Position numbers and translations under genes: made by a program. The notes beneath the pieces are model-generated. The model had not been told where the DNA came from. It worked only from the letters and a program-made list of their open reading frames with translations, and did not search any database. Positions 6,275 to 8,663 of a stretch of DNA of 8,663 nt are shown piece by piece (the stretch's first letter is position 1; the number at the start of each line of letters is the position of its first letter). Origin of the DNA: Chitinophagaceae bacterium (GTDB taxonomy: Bacteria; Bacteroidota; Bacteroidia; Chitinophagales; Chitinophagaceae); contig JALOMX010000064.1 of the NCBI GenBank assembly GCA_025455245.1, positions 1 to 8,663 on the forward strand, read 5' to 3'.

Positions 6275-7801
6275 ATGTCATATACACAAGGTTCTGAAAG
6301 CACTTCCGGAGTAGTTTTGGTGTTCCCGCATCAGCTATTCGAAACCCATGAGGTTTTCCAAAAATCCTTACCCATTTATTTGTTTGAAGAATTTCTTTTT
6401 TTCTCCCAATATAAGTTTCACAAAAAAAAACTGGTACTTCATCGTGCGAGCATGAAAGCCTGGGCTTCCGACAAAATGAAACAAGGGTTAACCATTCATT
6501 ATGTGGAAGCTGCAGGGAACGCTTTGCATGACATCAGAAAATGGCTTGATCGCGCTGCTGACGAGGGCTTTTCGCACATCCATATAATTGATCCGGCTGA
6601 TGACTGGCTGTACAGAAGGATTGTAAAGGCTTGCGAAAAAAACAACCTAAAACTTAGCATTTACAACAACCCTGATTTTCTGAACAGCAAAGAAGCCATA
6701 GGAACTTTTTTTCAGGGCAAAAAACATTACCATCAAACCGATTTTTACATTGCTCAGCGGAAGGCCGGAAACCTCCTGCTCGGGCATGATGGAAAACCAC
6801 TCGGGGGAAAATGGACATTTGATGCAGAAAACCGCGAACGTTTTCCGGAAAATGAAACCATTCCCAGACTGCCAACAGGTAAAAGAAGCGAATATTTGAG
6901 CGAAGCCTCCTTATATGTTGACAGATTCTTTCCGAACAACTATGGCGATACCTCAAATGTAATTTATCCGTACACGCGAAAAGAAGCATTAAAATGGCTG
7001 GATACGTTCCTTGAAGAAAGATTTGAAAAGTTTGGTATCTATGAAGATGCCATGGTTGCCAAAGAGCATTTCCTCTATCATTCGGTACTAACTCCTATGC
7101 TTAATATTGGGTTACTGCTTCCCGCTGAAATTATTGAAGCCGCTCTGCAAAAAGCATCAGAAAAAGAAATTCCCCTGAATTCGCTGGAGGGTTTTATCCG
7201 TCAAATCGTAGGATGGCGTGAGTTTATCCGAATGGTTTATGAAAAAGAAGGCCGGGTCCAGCGAACAAAGAACTTTTGGGGTTTTTCCCGGAAAATACCC
7301 CTGCCATTCTGGAAAGGGGAAACAGGAATTGTACCGGTAGATGTAGTTATCAAAAAAGTTTTACAAACCGGGTATAACCACCACATTGAAAGACTGATGG
7401 TATTGGGTAATTTCTTCCTGCTTTGCGAGTTTGATCCGGATGAAGTGTACCGGTGGTTTATGGAAATGTATATTGACGCTTACGATTGGGTAATGGTACC
7501 CAACGTATATGGCATGACGCAGTTTGCCGATGGCGGCCTTATGACAACCAAACCATATATCAGCGGAAGTAATTACCTGATGAAAATGGGCGATTGGCCC
7601 AAAGGTGATTGGCAGCAGGTATGGGATGGATTATTCTGGAGGTTTATGCATGTACACAGGGATTTCTTTTTGCAGAACCCGAGGTTGGGTATGCTGGTGA
7701 AGACGTTTGATAAAATGGGTGAGGAGAAAAGAATGTTACATCTGAAAAATGCCGATAGCTATTTGGAAAAACTTGATGCTTGGAATAAAAATCCCAAATA
7801 G
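6275..7801 (+). CDS. Cryptochrome/photolyase of the FeS-BCP (PhrB/CryB, DPRP) family without the Fe-S cysteines
   Basis: A 508-residue flavoprotein of the photolyase-related family that includes Agrobacterium PhrB, a (6-4) photolyase. The N-terminal Rossmann domain starts at VVLVFPHQLFETH (13-25). The FAD domain has WREFIRMVYEKEG (314-326), YNHHIERLMVLGNFFLL (367-383), DAYDWVMVPNVYGMTQFADGGL (401-422) and KPYISGSNY (426-434). Numbering is nearly constant at PhrB+4. The retained positions are Trp346 and Trp394 (PhrB W342, W390), Tyr403 (Y399), Tyr434 (Y430) and the active-site pair His369-His370 (H365-H366). The four cluster cysteines of PhrB (350, 438, 441, 454) correspond to Pro354, Pro442, Asp445 and about Gln448. 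The loop between the third and fourth cysteines is shortened by about ten residues (MGDWPKGDWQQVWDGLFWRF). It should bind FAD but no 4Fe-4S cluster. PhrB numbering is from memory. It leads the flavin reductase gene and may be a repair enzyme or a photoreceptor. Confidence 0.93.
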   Translation: MSYTQGSESTSGVVLVFPHQLFETHEVFQKSLPIYLFEEFLFFSQYKFHKKKLVLHRASMKAWASDKMKQGLTIHYVEAAGNALHDIRKWLDRAADEGFSHIHIIDPADDWLYRRIVKACEKNNLKLSIYNNPDFLNSKEAIGTFFQGKKHYHQTDFYIAQRKAGNLLLGHDGKPLGGKWTFDAENRERFPENETIPRLPTGKRSEYLSEASLYVDRFFPNNYGDTSNVIYPYTRKEALKWLDTFLEERFEKFGIYEDAMVAKEHFLYHSVLTPMLNIGLLLPAEIIEAALQKASEKEIPLNSLEGFIRQIVGWREFIRMVYEKEGRVQRTKNFWGFSRKIPLPFWKGETGIVPVDVVIKKVLQTGYNHHIERLMVLGNFFLLCEFDPDEVYRWFMEMYIDAYDWVMVPNVYGMTQFADGGLMTTKPYISGSNYLMKMGDWPKGDWQQVWDGLFWRFMHVHRDFFLQNPRLGMLVKTFDKMGEEKRMLHLKNADSYLEKLDAWNKNPK

Positions 7802-7805
7802 GGAA

Positions 7806-7906
7806 ATTCCAAATTCAAAAGCTTGCCTTACGGCAGGTTGGGGAAATACTTTTTGGAAACTCATTTATTTATGACGATTATGTTTGAGCGCATTGGAATT
7901 TGGAAT
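7806..7906. repeat. Long imperfect inverted repeat made of ATTCCAA/TTGGAAT heptamers
   Basis: The left arm 7806-7819 (ATTCCAAATTCAAA) and right arm 7893-7906 (TTGGAATTTGGAAT) are complementary at 13 of 14 positions; A7817 against G7895 is the mismatch. The left arm starts four bases after the photolyase stop codon. The 73-base loop contains the smaller hairpin at 7821-7838. In RNA this could fold between the two cistrons. It may be a mobile intergenic repeat, or act in termination or mRNA processing. Confidence 0.6.
7821..7838 (+). repeat. Small REP-like hairpin GCTTGCC-TTAC-GGCAGGT
   Basis: The stem pairs 7821-7827 with 7832-7838 around a TTAC tetraloop. The inner four pairs (TGCC/GGCA) are perfect, followed by T·G, C-G and G·T. 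No T-run follows, so it is not a standard intrinsic terminator. Short GC-rich palindromes of this kind are common as dispersed intergenic repeats in Bacteroidota; only one copy is present here. Confidence 0.5.
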
Positions 7907-7927
7907 TTGAAAATTGGAATTTCAACT
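7893..7927 (+). repeat. Heptamer tandem array, TTGGAAT
   Basis: Consecutive 7-bp units are TTGGAAT, TTGGAAT, TTGAAAA, TTGGAAT and TTCAACT. Three are identical and two have decayed. The array ends two bases before the ATG of the flavin reductase gene (7930), so the array occupies the position where a ribosome-binding region would be. No Shine-Dalgarno sequence is present. Confidence 0.65.
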
Positions 7928-7929
7928 GT

Positions 7930-8409
7930 ATGATAAGAAAAAAACCATGGAACCGCGTAAACCTTCCGGTATATAGCGTAAGCAGCAAGGGGAATAAGCC
8001 CAACATGCATATATGCACCTATGTAAGCGCGGTGAGCATGCAACCCAAGCGTATGATGGTAGCTATTTATCATGGCACACAAACGCTGGAGAATGTGGAA
8101 AAGGATCAGGAATTTGTTTTGCAACTTTTGGACGAAAATCAATACGCACTGGTAAATCTGTTGGGAAAACAAAGCGGTAAAAAAATTGACAAGATATCCC
8201 GGTTAGAAAAAAGAAAATTACTGAATGAGTGGGAAGGTTATCCTGTGTTGCAGCAAGCCCTTGCCGTTATGCTGCTTAAAGTGGCGAATGAAATGGAAGG
8301 CGGCGATCACCGTATGTATCTGTGCGATGTGGTCAGCTATAAGAATATGAACGAAGGAAATGCCTTGACGACGGGGGTTTTGGCAGAAAAGGGAATTATC
8401 AGAATATGA
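7930..8409 (+). CDS. Flavin reductase-like FMN-binding split-barrel protein
   Basis: A 159-residue protein resembling the flavin reductase-like/flavoredoxin family (Pfam PF01613 type). The segment NKPNMHICTYVSAVSMQPKR (22-41), followed by MMVAIYHGTQTLENV (42-56), matches the FMN-phosphate binding strand-loop-strand of the family. The C-terminal GGDHRMYLCDVVSYKNMNEG (124-143) matches the strand normally written HxLYxGEV, near the flavin and substrate. Family members bind FMN as dimers and reduce flavin with NAD(P)H or act as electron carriers. There is no signal peptide or membrane segment, so it is cytoplasmic. The ATG at 7930 was chosen; a TTG at 7900 lies inside the heptamer repeat array and would add ten repeat-encoded residues. 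The gene follows the photolyase-like gene by 128 bases on the same strand. It could provide reduced flavin, or be a flavin partner in the same response. The function in vivo is inferred. Confidence 0.8.
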   Translation: MIRKKPWNRVNLPVYSVSSKGNKPNMHICTYVSAVSMQPKRMMVAIYHGTQTLENVEKDQEFVLQLLDENQYALVNLLGKQSGKKIDKISRLEKRKLLNEWEGYPVLQQALAVMLLKVANEMEGGDHRMYLCDVVSYKNMNEGNALTTGVLAEKGIIRI

Positions 8410-8417
8410 GTTGAAGT

Positions 8418-8438
8418 AGGAAATGGGAAATATGAAAT
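8418..8438 (+). repeat. Degenerate 7-bp array (AGGAAAT, GGGAAAT, ATGAAAT)
   Basis: Three adjacent heptamers end in GAAAT, starting nine bases after the flavin reductase stop codon. It is short and possibly a decayed relative of the heptamers at 7893. It belongs to the 209-bp gap that also holds the 8-bp and 10-bp arrays. Confidence 0.45.
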
Positions 8439-8447
8439 AAGAGTTAC

Positions 8448-8461
8448 GTATTTGTAAATAC
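8448..8461. repeat. 14-bp palindrome GTATTT-GT-AAATAC
   Basis: This is a perfect inverted repeat with 6-bp arms and a 2-bp centre. TAC before it and GTA after it (one extra base) extend the symmetry. It could be an operator or a weak hairpin; no T-run follows. No regulator is visible nearby. Confidence 0.4.
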
Positions 8462-8479
8462 AGTATGGAAAACAGAACG

Positions 8480-8519
8480 AGCCGAAGACAGAAAGCCCGG
8501 AAGTCCAAAAGGATTTAAG
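8480..8519 (+). repeat. Degenerate 8-bp tandem array, units ending in AAG
   Basis: Five consecutive octamers are AGCCGAAG, ACAGAAAG, CCCGGAAG, TCCAAAAG and GATTTAAG, each ending in AAG. The first part of each unit has drifted freely. A tiny 17-codon reading frame (8465-8518) overlaps it but looks like a by-product of the repeat. Confidence 0.5.
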
Positions 8520-8530
8520 TGAAGGCCATC

Positions 8531-8590
8531 ATCCAAACAATACCAAACTATTCTAAACTATATTAAACTATTCTGAACCCCTTAAACCAA
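8531..8590 (+). repeat. 10-bp periodic array, consensus TTCTAAACTA
   Basis: The units are ATCCAAACAA, TACCAAACTA, TTCTAAACTA, TATTAAACTA, TTCTGAACCC and CTTAAACCAA. The AAAC core sits at the same place in the first four, is GAAC in the fifth and is shifted by one base in the sixth. The helical period of short A-tracts could bend DNA. It lies 29 bases upstream of the next start codon. Confidence 0.6.
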
Positions 8591-8618
8591 ATAATAAACA
8601 CAAAACAATAAATAAAGA

Positions 8619-8663
8619 ATGCTTACGCAACAAGACATCGACCGCATTGTAGAAATGGCATGG
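8619..8663 (+). CDS. Probable DUF2805/TIGR03643-family protein, N-terminal fragment
   Basis: Only the first 15 codons are present (MLTQQDIDRIVEMAW), cut by the right edge. The pattern IDRIxEMAW directly after the start resembles, from memory, the N-terminus of the small DUF2805 (TIGR03643) proteins, which continue with an EDRTPF-like motif and are short, of unknown function, and often found near cryptochrome/photolyase genes. The upstream context here (photolyase-like, flavin reductase) fits. The ATG at 8619 is preceded by an A-rich leader without a Shine-Dalgarno sequence. With so few residues the identification is tentative; the bases beyond 8663 would settle it. Confidence 0.5.
   Translation, partial: MLTQQDIDRIVEMAW

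Noticed and set aside
8465..8518. A 17-codon, very basic reading frame starting at ATG 8465
   Set aside because: It lies on the 8-bp repeat array, whose AAG-ending units by themselves give Lys/Arg-rich codons. It is far shorter than small zinc proteins such as DUF2256 that can sit near photolyases, and it has no cysteines.
8531..8590. CRISPR-like regular repeats
   Set aside because: The unit is only 10 bp with no spacers, and no cas genes are present.

Overview
The window looks like a chromosomal segment from a member of the Bacteroidota, probably from the Chitinophagales/Sphingobacteriales side. Three things suggest this. Gene starts lack Shine-Dalgarno sequences. Candidate promoters fit the Bacteroidota TTG-N19-TAnnTTTG pattern. 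The protein set (secreted M28 peptidase, PagL-like outer-membrane deacylase, single-domain proline dehydrogenase, photolyase-related protein with a DUF2805-like gene) is typical of that phylum. The lineage is inferred from these features, not from a marker gene. No RNA genes, CRISPR array, insertion sequence or prophage genes were found.

Left part (1-5405), housekeeping and envelope genes, tightly packed. A secreted M28 metallopeptidase runs off the left edge on the minus strand. Divergent from it is a small J-domain protein with a C-terminal membrane anchor. This converges, with a 16-base gap, on a minus-strand pair: proline dehydrogenase followed by a PagL-like lipid A deacylase. A rhomboid protease is divergent from proline dehydrogenase.

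Right part (5496-8663), a probable light/flavin gene group. A short-chain dehydrogenase (SDR) on the minus strand is divergent from a 508-residue cryptochrome/photolyase of the FeS-BCP (PhrB/CryB, DPRP) family. A flavin reductase-like split-barrel protein and the first 15 codons of a probable DUF2805/TIGR03643 gene follow on the plus strand. Two proteins here have substitutions at expected functional sites. The photolyase keeps the FAD-pocket and electron-transfer residues of PhrB but has none of the four iron-sulfur cysteines, and its cluster loop is shortened. The SDR keeps its Tyr/Lys pair but has Gly where the catalytic Ser is expected.

The non-coding DNA in the right part is also structured. 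A 9-bp direct repeat lies between the SDR and the photolyase. A 13/14 inverted repeat built from ATTCCAA/TTGGAAT heptamers, with a small internal hairpin, separates photolyase from flavin reductase. Successive 7-, 8- and 10-bp degenerate tandem arrays precede the last gene.

How the genes may work together (inference): the flavin reductase could supply reduced flavin, and the photolyase-like protein could act as a light sensor or as a DNA repair enzyme that does without an Fe-S cluster. The left-hand genes show no functional link to this group.
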